Assembly (NCBI GenBank): GCA_023415655.1
Contig: JAEZKD010000061.1
Coordinates: 1 to 50,511 of the forward strand
Length of the DNA stretch: 50,511 nt
Direction of reading: 5' to 3'
From: Bacillota bacterium
GTDB lineage: Bacteria > Bacillota > Clostridia > Lachnospirales > Lachnospiraceae
Part shown: one piece after another, positions 15,950 through 24,328 of the stretch
Layout of the letters: the number at the start of each line of letters is the position of its first letter
Numbering within the stretch: the first letter of the stretch is position 1
Translations under genes and position numbers: made by a program
The notes under the pieces: generated by a model
Told to the model about the DNA's origin: nothing
The model's database searches: none
What the model saw: only the letters and a program-made list of their open reading frames with translations

Positions 15950-16390
15950 TTATTCTCTGCCTAAAATCTTTAGATAATGAATTCCATCCAAAGCTTCTAT
16001 TGTATCCATCATTTGTGCAACTTCTACTGTTTCAGGTAAAATCTCAATCCCCAAAGTAAGCGATGCAATCCCGCCAATTGGTATTGTTTGATGTATTGTT
16101 AAGATATTGGCTCTACTTTTTGCAATTTGATTTAAAACTACAGATAGTAATCCTGGAATGTCATCCATCTGTAACATAAAAGTAATCGTTTTCCCTCGAT
16201 TGTTCTCGTGAAATGGGAATATATCATCCTTATATTTATAAAAGGAGCTTCTACTAATATCAACTGCTTCGGTTGCTTCCTGAATAGTCATGACACGTTC
16301 GGAGTCTAATAGCCTTTTTGCTTCTACCACTTTTAATAGTACCTCTGGTAACGCCTTTTTCTTTACGATGTAGTATTTTTCATCATTCAT
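15950..16390 (-). CDS. ACT domain-containing protein, PheB/UPF0735 family
   Basis: A 146-residue cytoplasmic protein. The N-terminal part (about 8-60) contains a helix-turn-helix-like pattern (ATEAVDISRSSFYKYKDDIF), and the C-terminal ACT domain (about 70-143) begins TFMLQMDDIPGLLSVVLNQI. This is the UPF0735 (PheB-like) family common in Firmicutes beside homoserine or phenylalanine genes. The role is unknown; the layout suggests an amino-acid-responsive regulator. It is the first gene of the hom-apgM-lysC unit. Confidence 0.88.
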   Translation of the reverse strand: MNDEKYYIVKKKALPEVLLKVVEAKRLLDSERVMTIQEATEAVDISRSSFYKYKDDIFPFHENNRGKTITFMLQMDDIPGLLSVVLNQIAKSRANILTIHQTIPIGGIASLTLGIEILPETVEVAQMMDTIEALDGIHYLKILGRE

Positions 16391-16405
16391 AATTATCCCC
16401 CATAT

Positions 16406-16433
16406 TTATATAAAACCCTTGTGTTTTATATAA
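16406..16433 (-). promoter_or_regulatory. Inverted repeat in the 5' UTR of the threonine-pathway operon
   Basis: An 11-bp perfect inverted repeat (16406-16416 with 16423-16433) with a 6-nt centre lies 16-43 nt before the first start codon and about 35 nt after the predicted transcription start. It may be an operator (roadblock) for a repressor or an RNA hairpin. No T-box or S-box features were seen. Confidence 0.5.
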
Positions 16434-16473
16434 TTTGTTTGTGCTACAAGTACATGTGTCCGTATTGAAAAGA

Positions 16474-16502
16474 ATATTACCACAATTTATCAGAGATTGC
16501 AA
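16474..16502 (-). promoter_or_regulatory. Promoter of the pheB-like/hom/apgM/lysC operon
   Basis: On the minus strand TTGCAA (16502-16497) and TAATAT (16479-16474) are spaced by 17 nt. This predicts a start near 16467 and a 77-nt 5' UTR. Confidence 0.6.
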
Positions 16503-16595
16503 GTAATAATTTTCAACGTTTGTATTTTTTATCAGAAGGTTTACAATAAGTAAAAGCTATAGTACGATAACTAAAGAAACAAAAAGGAGGTCAAT

Positions 16596-17462
16596 ATGCT
16601 ATTTATTGCAACTGCTCTCTATCCCGAAGCAAAGCCATTTATCACTGCATTTTCTTTAAAGCAGCTACATGAACATACCAAATTTCAGATATTCACAAAT
16701 GACTTTATCTGCCTTATCATAACTGGCTCTGGAGCATTACGAGCGAGCATTGCCATCTCATATTTATTTCAACATTGGACTGTTGATCCAAAGGATTTAT
16801 TACTTAATTTTGGATTGTGTGGTACCACCGATACTAGTACCCCCTTGGGAACTACTTATGTATTTCATCACTTGCATGATTATTCCACTGGTAATGATCT
16901 TTATCCAGATATGCTACTGCACTTACCTTATCCCGAAGCAGCACTGGAAACATGCCCACTTGCGGTTGGACCAAAACTTTCTCCTTCCAAAATTACGGAG
17001 AAATTTGTTGATATGGAAGCTTATGCAATTATGTTTGCTGCTACTTATTATATGCAGCCTCATCAACTGTTGTTTCTTAAAGTAGTTTCTGATTATGCCA
17101 CTCAAACCTCGAATGAACTTAAGAAAGAGGAGATCAGTGAATGGTTAACAAAAGCTGCGAATCATTTGATAACACAATTAGCACTTCCTTTCACTAAGGG
17201 TTCCTTTTTTCCAGAAACACTAGAGCTAACCCAATTATCACCGATGGAGATTACCACGCTTGATACACTCGCTTCCTACCTTAGACTTTCCAAAACGATG
17301 CGCTACGATCTGATACAACATATACTATATCATAAATGTCGCAATGGTGAAACAGAACAATTGCTATTACAGGCAACAAACAATCCTATCATTCAAGCTT
17401 GTAAGTCAAAAATAGAAGGGAAGATATATTTTGAACAGCTCAAACAAAGACTTATGGAATAA
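16596..17462 (+). CDS. Nucleoside phosphorylase/nucleosidase-like protein (MTAN/PNP fold)
   Basis: A 288-residue cytoplasmic protein. The first about 200 residues follow the MTA/SAH nucleosidase pattern: IATALYPEAKPFI, LIITGSGALRASIAISYL (phosphate/base site), LLNFGLCGTTD, FVDMEAYAIMFAA (the conserved ME that binds ribose) and KVVSDYA (the Ser-Asp pair, with the catalytic Asp). A C-terminal extension of about 85 residues is not part of the usual enzyme. The next gene, a radical SAM protein, starts inside its last 32 nt, so they are co-translated. A nucleosidase could remove adenosyl by-products, but this is inference. AAGGAGG precedes the ATG. Confidence 0.78.
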   Translation: MLFIATALYPEAKPFITAFSLKQLHEHTKFQIFTNDFICLIITGSGALRASIAISYLFQHWTVDPKDLLLNFGLCGTTDTSTPLGTTYVFHHLHDYSTGNDLYPDMLLHLPYPEAALETCPLAVGPKLSPSKITEKFVDMEAYAIMFAATYYMQPHQLLFLKVVSDYATQTSNELKKEEISEWLTKAANHLITQLALPFTKGSFFPETLELTQLSPMEITTLDTLASYLRLSKTMRYDLIQHILYHKCRNGETEQLLLQATNNPIIQACKSKIEGKIYFEQLKQRLME

Positions 17463-18489
17463 GCCCTTTTCTCACATTTATGTGGAGAAGGCGATTATCA
17501 ATACCACTCAAGTGACTAAGATTCTGACTCAGTTTCCTGACAGTACCGTCATTCCAATCAAGCATTATAAGGATGTATTCAATCGAAGCAATCAGAATTT
17601 TCATAATCAATCCTTACAGCGAAAACTGATTCTAGCAACCAACCAAGGTCAACTAGTCTATCATGGCGCCCCTGTCTGCCAAAATTTTGGACAGGAATAT
17701 TTCTATTATACTAGTAATGTACTAAATTGTCTCTATGATTGTGAATACTGTTATCTACAAGGTATGTATCCAAGTGCTAATCTTGTAGTATTTGTAAATC
17801 TATCTGATCATTGGAACGAACTTGAAAAATTACTAGTAGAGCATCCAGTCTATGTTTGCATCTCCTATGATACCGATTTGTTAGCCTTAGAGCCTATGTT
17901 TCATTTCGTAAAGGATTGGATTGAGTTTGCAAAGCTACACGATAACCTAACAATTGAAATTCGAACCAAAAGCGCTAATCCTTCTTTGATGGAAGAACTA
18001 CCTGTACTAGATAATATTATCTATGCGTGGACGCTATCACCAGAAGTCATACAACAGCAATTTGAACATAGAACCCCATCACTGCAGGCAAGAATCAAAG
18101 CCGTTCAAACTGCAATTCGAGTTGGACATCGAGTTCGACTATGCTTTGATCCAATGCTTTATATTAAGGATGCAAAGCAAATTTATACAGACTTTATAAC
18201 AACCGTTATGAGTCAAATACCAGCCAAAGCCCTTTATGATGTGAGCTTTGGATGCTTTCGAATCTCAAAGGAGTACAAAAAACAACTAAAGCGACAACGA
18301 CCAAATTCCTGTATCACCTTATATCCTTACATGCAAAGTGAAGGATATTATCATTATCGCCCACAGGATATGAAGGAGTTACTAACTCCAGTTTACGAGT
18401 TATTGTTAAACCACCTACCTGCTGATCAGATTTACTTAGATGCTCTTGCTATGAGACTGATAGCTTCAAACACTGATCATTCAAAGTAG
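17431..18489 (+). CDS. splB: Spore photoproduct lyase-family radical SAM protein
   Basis: A 352-residue radical SAM protein close in length to B. subtilis SplB (342). The iron-sulfur motif CLYDCEYC (C-x3-C-x2-C, about residue 98) is the unusual SPL spacing, and NFGQEYFYYTSNVLNC just before it is also typical. A later Cys (VYVCISYDTDLLALE, about 137) occupies the region of the H-donor Cys of SPL. The enzyme repairs spore photoproduct (thymine dimer) in DNA during germination. The start is a TTG at 17431 with GAAGGGA upstream; no ATG fits. Clustering with a nucleosidase-like protein and an SDR is not the B. subtilis arrangement, so the substrate could differ. Confidence 0.83.
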   Translation: MNSSNKDLWNKPFSHIYVEKAIINTTQVTKILTQFPDSTVIPIKHYKDVFNRSNQNFHNQSLQRKLILATNQGQLVYHGAPVCQNFGQEYFYYTSNVLNCLYDCEYCYLQGMYPSANLVVFVNLSDHWNELEKLLVEHPVYVCISYDTDLLALEPMFHFVKDWIEFAKLHDNLTIEIRTKSANPSLMEELPVLDNIIYAWTLSPEVIQQQFEHRTPSLQARIKAVQTAIRVGHRVRLCFDPMLYIKDAKQIYTDFITTVMSQIPAKALYDVSFGCFRISKEYKKQLKRQRPNSCITLYPYMQSEGYYHYRPQDMKELLTPVYELLLNHLPADQIYLDALAMRLIASNTDHSK

Positions 18490-18511
18490 AATGATTTGAA
18501 AGGAGAATTAT

Positions 18512-19204
18512 ATGCCAACCGCTATTGTTACTGGTGCCTCTTCTGGCATTGGAAAAGCCATTGCTAACTTATTAATAAAGAAGGATTATGAGGTTTACGG
18601 AATTGGTCGGAATTTTACAGATGCCATTGCTGATCTAAACTTTCATGCAATTGCTTGTGACCTGACTCATACCACTGAGTTACTGAATCAAGTCAAAACG
18701 ATTCAATCCAAGAAAAAAGTAGATCTTTTAGTAAATTGTGCTGGTGTTGGATATTATGGCCCTCATGAAGAACTCAATCCTAAAAAAATCCATGAAATGG
18801 TCACTGTGAATGTCGAGATTCCTCTCTTATTAACCAATCTTTTGTTACGTGATTTGAAAAAGCAACAAGGTATGATCATTAACATATCTTCTGTTACCGC
18901 ACAAAAAAGCAACCCTCATGGCTGTGCTTATGGTGCCACAAAGGCTGCTTTAAGCAGCTTCTCTAATTCCTTATTTGATGAAACTCGCAAATACGGAGTT
19001 CGTGTTGTTTGTATTCAACCAGATATGACAAAAACCAATCTATATCGTAATGCAAACTTCAAAGAAGGCGAAACACTGGATACTTACTTACTTCCAGAAG
19101 AGATTGCTGATGCAGTTGCATATATCTTGGAACAAAGAGATGGTCTTGTTATTTCTGAACTTACTATAAAACCTCAACGCCATCAAATAACCAAGGTTAA
19201 GTAG
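18512..19204 (+). CDS. Short-chain dehydrogenase/reductase (SDR)
   Basis: A 230-residue cytoplasmic NAD(P)-dependent oxidoreductase. The cofactor motif TGASSGIGKAIA is at residues 7-18, LVNCAGVGYYGP at about 78, the catalytic Ser in NISSVTAQKSNP at about 128, and the Y-x3-K pair in CAYGATKAALSSF at about 142. It lies 22 nt after the SPL-like gene with AAAGGAG before the ATG, so it is part of the same unit. The substrate is unknown. Confidence 0.85.
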   Translation: MPTAIVTGASSGIGKAIANLLIKKDYEVYGIGRNFTDAIADLNFHAIACDLTHTTELLNQVKTIQSKKKVDLLVNCAGVGYYGPHEELNPKKIHEMVTVNVEIPLLLTNLLLRDLKKQQGMIINISSVTAQKSNPHGCAYGATKAALSSFSNSLFDETRKYGVRVVCIQPDMTKTNLYRNANFKEGETLDTYLLPEEIADAVAYILEQRDGLVISELTIKPQRHQITKVK

Positions 19205-19222
19205 CCTTAACCTCTCATTTTT
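19194..19222. terminator. Convergent terminator overlapping the SDR stop and ytaF stop codons
   Basis: An 8-bp stem (19194-19201 with 19206-19213) with the SDR stop codon TAG in its 4-nt loop. A T-run follows at 19217-19221 on the plus strand. The ytaF stop codon (19209-19207) lies in one arm. Confidence 0.65.
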
Positions 19223-19833
19223 ATAATTGCAAGAATAATCAATAAGGCTCCACTCATCCATGATAAGTCAACCATAGCATGACAGGCTAGTTTTCTTCCT
19301 AGAAACTCACCTGACTTAATTGCAAGGATCCCAAAGAAAAAGGATGCAATGACGATTGGAGCAATGGAGCCACCAGATAATGAAAAACCAACCCCAGCAG
19401 CCAATCCATCCAAGGATAGAGCAATCGCTAATGCAACTGCTTCTCCAGCAGATAATGATTTTGATAAATCCTTATCTGCTTCGATTGGGTCTGCATATAT
19501 ATTGAGAATAAAATGAAGGTGTGCAAAGGAAAATCCAAAACTAGATTGAATCACCTTCTTTCTTCGGATCAATGCTTTAATTGCAAAATCAAACAGTTTC
19601 ACAATACCTAACATTAACAAGATCACAAAACAAATGATTTTACCAAACTCAGGCTTTAGAAACGGATGAATTATCTTTCCAACCAAAAGGGAAGCGAAAA
19701 GGAATACACTACATACTGTTCCAATAATCAATGCTGACGTCCATCGAATGTTTACCTTTCCATTCCCATATGCAAATGCTGCCGCCATCGCATCAAGCGA
19801 CAAAGCAAATGCAAAAGTCACACAATGAATCAA
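19207..19833 (-). CDS. ytaF: Sporulation membrane protein YtaF (MntP-like)
   Basis: A 208-residue polytopic membrane protein with about six helices. It shows the duplicated family motif: FALSLDAMAAAFAYG near the N-terminus and ALSLDGLAAGVGFSLSGG at about 138-155, with Asp residues inside membrane helices as in MntP. In B. subtilis ytaF is a sporulation gene of uncertain transport role. The start appears to be a TTG at 19833, preceded by GAGGTGAGGAG. The region around this start is bracketed by an 18-bp inverted repeat. It follows the FtsEX/M23/S41 genes in the same direction, after 77 nt. Confidence 0.87.
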   Translation of the reverse strand: MIHCVTFAFALSLDAMAAAFAYGNGKVNIRWTSALIIGTVCSVFLFASLLVGKIIHPFLKPEFGKIICFVILLMLGIVKLFDFAIKALIRRKKVIQSSFGFSFAHLHFILNIYADPIEADKDLSKSLSAGEAVALAIALSLDGLAAGVGFSLSGGSIAPIVIASFFFGILAIKSGEFLGRKLACHAMVDLSWMSGALLIILAIIKMRG

Positions 19834-19899
19834 CTCCTCACCTCATATATTTGCTCTCTATACGATATGACAGTTTTCTTTATTGTGTGACTTTTGCAT
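19809..19899 (-). repeat. 18-bp perfect inverted repeat bracketing the ytaF translation start
   Basis: Arms at 19809-19826 and 19882-19899 are exact reverse complements (18 of 18), separated by 55 nt. In ytaF mRNA the 5' arm is in the leader and the 3' arm covers about codons 3-9. The ribosome site and TTG start would then lie in the loop of a large hairpin. Confidence 0.85.
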
Positions 19900-19910
19900 C
19901 TTTATTCTAT

Positions 19911-21164
19911 TTATTCATTTATCATCTTTTTCAATTCATCAATTGCAGTATGAAGCTGATTATCCTGCTCCATCGTAATCAATCCAGTCAAAGAGTCATC
20001 TAATTCTACAACTACATCTGGTGTAATACCAACCTTATGAATACTTCTACCATTTGGTGTAAAGTAATTTGAGATCGTAATCTTAACTGCACTGCCATCG
20101 TAGAGAGGAATTACGGATTGTACGATTCCTTTCCCAAAGGTTTGAGTACCAACCACTTTACCAATCTCATAATCTTGGATTGCCCCAGCAAAGATTTCGG
20201 ATGCACTCGCACTATTACCGTTCACAAGGACAACGAGTGGTTTATCCAATGCTTCGGCTGTTTTCGCATATTCTTCTTCCTTCGTTCCATCCTTAGTTTC
20301 CGTATACACTACAAGACCTTTGCCAATGATTCGATCTAGCATCGAGATACAAGCTGTATATAGACCACCACCATTATCACGAATATCAATGATTAAGCCC
20401 TTCATGTTCTGCTTTTCCAAGTCATTCACCGCATGAATGAACTGATCTACTGTAACCTTATCAAACTGAGCCACATAGATATATCCAATCTTGTCTTCTA
20501 ACATCTGATATTCTACAGTTGGAACTTCAATTTCATTACGTGTAATATCAAAGCTTAACTCTTCTCTCGTATCTCCACGCAACACTGTTAACTTTACAAC
20601 AGTTCCCTTCTCACCCTTCATCTTGGCAACTACGGAGCTAATATCCATACCAGTGACATCAAGATCATCTACTTTATAAATAATATCACCTGGTAACACC
20701 CCTGCTGTTGCTGCAGGTCCATTTGGAAATGGTTTTGTAATTGTCATTACAAGTGTTTCTCTGTCTTGACCAACATAAGCTCCTATTCCGTAATAGGTGC
20801 CATCGATTTTTTCATTCAACTCTTCATACTCCTCTACTGTATAGTAGGTAGAATATGGGTCATCAAGCGCTTCCATCATTCCCTTTAGGATTGCGTCATC
20901 ATAATCCTGTTCTTTGACATCATATAAAAAATATTTTGAGATAAGGCCTTTGATATATTCCATCTTATTGGCTAACTTATTCTCTTTTTCATTATTCTCA
21001 AGACCTTGAGTTCCTATCAATTCTTGTGTTTGGGAATTTGGTACGTTATCGTTCTTTTGTAAATCTAGTCGGTAATTAATAAAAAATACCGAGAATACAA
21101 TACTACATATAAGTAATGTACTTAAACATCCTGCCAGTACACCAGCTGTAAATTTATTCTTCAT
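19911..21164 (-). CDS. S41 family C-terminal processing peptidase (CtpA/CtpB-like)
   Basis: A 417-residue protease with one N-terminal transmembrane helix (about 9-29), so the catalytic part is outside. A PDZ domain spans about 115-205 (FPNGPAATAGVLPGDIIYKVD), and the S41 domain carries NGNSASASEIFAGA (catalytic Ser, about 318) and GTQTFGKGIVQS (catalytic Lys, about 345). It is the last gene after ftsE-ftsX-M23, with 46 nt between M23 and this gene. Proteases of this type cleave cell-wall hydrolases or sporulation proteins, so it may process or degrade its M23 neighbour. That link is inference. Confidence 0.92.
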   Translation of the reverse strand: MKNKFTAGVLAGCLSTLLICSIVFSVFFINYRLDLQKNDNVPNSQTQELIGTQGLENNEKENKLANKMEYIKGLISKYFLYDVKEQDYDDAILKGMMEALDDPYSTYYTVEEYEELNEKIDGTYYGIGAYVGQDRETLVMTITKPFPNGPAATAGVLPGDIIYKVDDLDVTGMDISSVVAKMKGEKGTVVKLTVLRGDTREELSFDITRNEIEVPTVEYQMLEDKIGYIYVAQFDKVTVDQFIHAVNDLEKQNMKGLIIDIRDNGGGLYTACISMLDRIIGKGLVVYTETKDGTKEEEYAKTAEALDKPLVVLVNGNSASASEIFAGAIQDYEIGKVVGTQTFGKGIVQSVIPLYDGSAVKITISNYFTPNGRSIHKVGITPDVVVELDDSLTGLITMEQDNQLHTAIDELKKMINE

Positions 21165-21210
21165 GCTACCTCCTACTTAAGGCAGGTATTACTGTCTTAA
21201 GATTCCTTCC

Positions 21211-22578
21211 TTATTCATAGCTTATGTAATCTAGTGGATCTACATACGTACCATTTAACACAAGGCTAAAGTGCAAATGTGGTCCCGTAGATATTCCTGT
21301 GGAACCTAGCAATGCAATCACCTCTCCTTGCTCTACCCTATCACCTTGTGATACAAGCAATTTGGAACAATGCAAATATCTTGTCACAACACCATTGCCA
21401 TGGTTAATTGCAACATAGTTACCACCAGATACACTATAGGAAGCTATTTCAACCGTACCTGCTAACACAGCTACAATGGAAGCACCTTGAACACCACCAA
21501 TATCAACACCTCTATGATAGGTACTTGCACCTGCGGTTGGTGCAACACGATAACCAAACCGAGAGTAGATTCTTCCATCTCCAGGTAATGGCCATATCAT
21601 CTTATCAAGTGAGGTTTCACCACTTGTTACAATTCCTTGAGCAGCATTCAAACGATCCTTCTCTTGCTGTGCCTCTAAAGCAGCCAGTCTTTCTTGCTCT
21701 TTTCTTTTCGCTTCTTCTGCTTTTCTAGCTTCCTCTTCAATTCTCTTTTGCTCATCCTCTTTGATTTGTTCGATGTCAGCATCTACTGCAGTAATCTGCT
21801 CTGCATATTCTTGAAATAGTTCTTCATCTGCACCGATTGCTTCGGTGTAACGAATAATTTCTTCTGCCTTCGCTGCTGATAACTCCGCTAAGGTTTGTTG
21901 TTCGAATAATTGTGCTTCTTCGGTTGCTTTTAGTTCCTCCAATTTCGCTGCAAGATAAGCTTCCTGATCTTGAATTAGCTCTTTGGTTGCAATATACTCG
22001 TTTAGTAAGCCTTCATCATATTGTGATATCTTCTTAGAATACTCTACTTGATTTAAAAAATCAACAATATTTCCTGAACTTAAGAATACTTCGACAATAT
22101 CGTCCGAACCATTTTCATATAAGTATTGTATTCTTCGCTTCATCGTTTCATACTGTGTCGTTTCTAACTTTTTCGCTTCCTCTAAATCAGTTCGAGTATT
22201 GGCTAAATCTACATTGGTTGCTTCGATATCAGCAGCAAGCTGGTCTAAGCTCGCTGTTAACTCATTTAATTGCATATCAAGCTTTTCAATGTAGGCCAAA
22301 ATATCATTCTTTTCATTTTCTAACTTTTTAATGTTAGCCAAAGTATCTTGTTTTTCTTGTTGTAGCTTTTTCCTTTTTTCTTCTGCCTCCTTTAGCTTCT
22401 CTTCATAGCTACTATAAGAGATCGAAGCAATATTGCTAGTACCAACAAGTGTATTTACGCCAGTCTGTGCAAAAACAGGTAAAGGCGAATTCGCTCCCAT
22501 AACTGCAATTGGCAAAGTAAGTGCAGCAATCAATCCTACCGATAACATACGATAATTATTTTTCTTGCTTAACTTCAT
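21211..22578 (-). CDS. M23 peptidase/EnvC-like murein hydrolase with coiled coil
   Basis: A 455-residue exported protein: signal peptide (about 1-38), a long charged coiled coil (about 60-300, rich in KLKEAEEKRKKLQQEKQ-type heptads, with EARKAEEAKRKEQERLAAL near its end), then a C-terminal M23 (LytM) domain. The zinc motifs HRGVDIGG (about 355) and HLHFSLVLNG (about 433) are complete, so unlike E. coli EnvC it should be catalytically active. It is 26 nt downstream of ftsX. In other Firmicutes FtsEX activates a hydrolase of just this coiled-coil type through the membrane (PcsB, CwlO). Confidence 0.92.
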   Translation of the reverse strand: MKLSKKNNYRMLSVGLIAALTLPIAVMGANSPLPVFAQTGVNTLVGTSNIASISYSSYEEKLKEAEEKRKKLQQEKQDTLANIKKLENEKNDILAYIEKLDMQLNELTASLDQLAADIEATNVDLANTRTDLEEAKKLETTQYETMKRRIQYLYENGSDDIVEVFLSSGNIVDFLNQVEYSKKISQYDEGLLNEYIATKELIQDQEAYLAAKLEELKATEEAQLFEQQTLAELSAAKAEEIIRYTEAIGADEELFQEYAEQITAVDADIEQIKEDEQKRIEEEARKAEEAKRKEQERLAALEAQQEKDRLNAAQGIVTSGETSLDKMIWPLPGDGRIYSRFGYRVAPTAGASTYHRGVDIGGVQGASIVAVLAGTVEIASYSVSGGNYVAINHGNGVVTRYLHCSKLLVSQGDRVEQGEVIALLGSTGISTGPHLHFSLVLNGTYVDPLDYISYE

Positions 22579-22604
22579 AAATCAACCCTTATCCTTTACT
22601 ATCG

Positions 22605-23519
22605 TTAATTAATCTTTCTCAGTTGTTTTCCAAGTGTAATAAAACTTCCTAAGAATCCGATTCCAACTCCCACTCCAATAGAGATTGGAATTAATGCTTG
22701 AAAGATCGTCGAAGCTTCTAAGAACTTCGAGGATTGTCCAAATGGACTACTAAAGCCATTTAATAAATAGGCAACGACTTTATTGTATACCACATACAAG
22801 ATACCTAACGGTACAATCGCTCCTAATAAACCAATGATAATACCTTCTACAATAAACGGTGCACGGATAAAGTAATCCGTCGCTCCAATTAATTTCATAA
22901 TTGATATTTCTTGACGTCTTACCGAAATACCCATCGTTACCGTTGTACTTATTAAGAATACTGCTACACCTAATAAAATAATAATGATACCAGCCGTTCC
23001 ATAGGCAAGTCCTTTATTGACACCACTTAACATATCGGCTATTGCTTCGGAATCATTTACTTGACGTACCCCTGGAATTGTTTGTAGGTATCGAACTAAA
23101 ATATCCTGCATCTCTACATCATTGAGATACACAATATAATGCGCCGAGTTTTCTAACGGATTGTCATCACCAAAACTTGCAATCTGTTCTGGATTCAATT
23201 TGGTTGCTTTATATTCCTCCCAGGCCTGTGCAGCACTAACAAACTCATAGTCACTTACTTCTGCACGCACGGCTATTTTATCTCCGATGATCTTAATCTC
23301 TTGTCCACTGATGCCTTCATCAAAAAATACAGTAACACTAACACCTTTTTCAGCATTCATAACCAGATGTTGAAAATTCATTAAGATACAATAAAAGATA
23401 CCAAATAACAATAAGCATGTTGTTATAGTTCCGATGGATGCCAAGGAAAACATCCGGTTTCTTTTTATGTTTTTAATCCCTTGTTTTATACTATAAATTA
23501 GTGTAGTTAGTTTTTGCAT
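22605..23519 (-). CDS. ftsX: Cell division protein FtsX
   Basis: A 304-residue integral membrane protein with four helices: one near the N-terminus (about 26-46), an extracellular domain (about 47-170), and three helices in the C-terminal half (FtsX/MacB pattern, VTMGISVRRQEISIMKLIGA, about 203-222). It transmits ATP hydrolysis by FtsE to extracellular hydrolases. The start at 23519 (MQKLTTLIYSIKQ) is chosen because AGGTGG lies 8 nt upstream; an ATG 27 nt earlier is less well placed. It overlaps ftsE by 29 nt. Confidence 0.94.
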   Translation of the reverse strand: MQKLTTLIYSIKQGIKNIKRNRMFSLASIGTITTCLLLFGIFYCILMNFQHLVMNAEKGVSVTVFFDEGISGQEIKIIGDKIAVRAEVSDYEFVSAAQAWEEYKATKLNPEQIASFGDDNPLENSAHYIVYLNDVEMQDILVRYLQTIPGVRQVNDSEAIADMLSGVNKGLAYGTAGIIIILLGVAVFLISTTVTMGISVRRQEISIMKLIGATDYFIRAPFIVEGIIIGLLGAIVPLGILYVVYNKVVAYLLNGFSSPFGQSSKFLEASTIFQALIPISIGVGVGIGFLGSFITLGKQLRKIN

Positions 23520-24243
23520 GTGAATATCCACCTTTTTTTGTATCACTGATTAAAACACCATTCTTCATTGTAATAACTCTTTTTTGCATTACATCTACAA
23601 TTTCTTTGTTATGTGTTACTACAACAACCGTGGTTCCCCTTTTGTTGACTTCATCCAAAAGCTGCATAATCTCCCAAGAATTCTTCGGGTCTAGGTTACC
23701 CGTTGGTTCGTCAGCTAATAACATCACTGGATTATTCACCAAAGCCCTTGCTAATGCAACTCTTTGTTGCTCTCCACCAGATAACTCCTTTGGATAGGAT
23801 TTCTGTTTATCCGTAAGCCCAACTACAGACAGCATCTTTGGAGTTTGTCTTTGAATTAACCTAGTTGGAGTTTCAATCACTCTTTGTGCAAAGGCAACGT
23901 TTTCGAATACCGTTCGGTCATGAAGCAAACGGAAATCCTGAAATACAACGCCAATAGTTCTTCTATATTTTGAAACCTGCCAGCGTTTTAGACGTGTTAA
24001 CTCGCGTCCTGCAACGTATACCTTTCCACTGGTAGGTAAGATTTCTCTCATCATTAATTTAATCAAGGTAGACTTTCCAGAGCCGCTGGAACCTACAATA
24101 AAGACAAACTCACCTTTACGAATTTCAAAGTTTATATTACTAATCGCATGTGTACCTTTTTGATAGTCTTTGGACACATTCTGAAATAAAATCACAGGTG
24201 GTTCTTTTTCTTCGAATTCTTCATTGATATCATATGACGCCAT
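23491..24243 (-). CDS. ftsE: Cell division ATP-binding protein FtsE
   Basis: A 250-residue ABC ATPase with Walker A GSSGSGKST (about 51-59), signature LSGGEQQR (about 153) and Walker B VMLLADEPTGNLD (about 172). A 15-residue acidic N-terminal extension precedes the usual FtsE core. The last 15 residues are basic and Gly/Tyr-rich. It is the first gene of ftsE-ftsX-M23-S41, behind the terminator of the cdaR-like gene. Confidence 0.95.
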   Translation of the reverse strand: MASYDINEEFEEKEPPVILFQNVSKDYQKGTHAISNINFEIRKGEFVFIVGSSGSGKSTLIKLMMREILPTSGKVYVAGRELTRLKRWQVSKYRRTIGVVFQDFRLLHDRTVFENVAFAQRVIETPTRLIQRQTPKMLSVVGLTDKQKSYPKELSGGEQQRVALARALVNNPVMLLADEPTGNLDPKNSWEIMQLLDEVNKRGTTVVVVTHNKEIVDVMQKRVITMKNGVLISDTKKGGYSHAKTNYTNL

Positions 24244-24265
24244 TATAACCCTTCCCTTTCGTACC

Positions 24266-24311
24266 TAAAAAAACCACTTTTAGCCTGCTTTCCCCTTGAT
24301 GCAAAGCAGGC
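24266..24311 (-). terminator. Terminator after the CdaR-like gene
   Basis: A 9-bp perfect stem (24303-24311 with 24283-24291) is followed after 9 nt by seven T on the minus strand (24273-24267). It separates the regulator gene from the ftsE operon. Confidence 0.7.
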
Positions 24312-24328
24312 CAAATAGCGGCACCCTA

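Noticed and set aside
16750..17085. 111-residue ORF inside the nucleosidase-like gene
   Set aside because: Another frame of a well-supported gene, without its own ribosome site.
19731..20003. Plus-strand ORF whose translation repeats a CVTFA segment of YtaF
   Set aside because: The similarity comes from the 18-bp inverted repeat; there is no ribosome site or family support.
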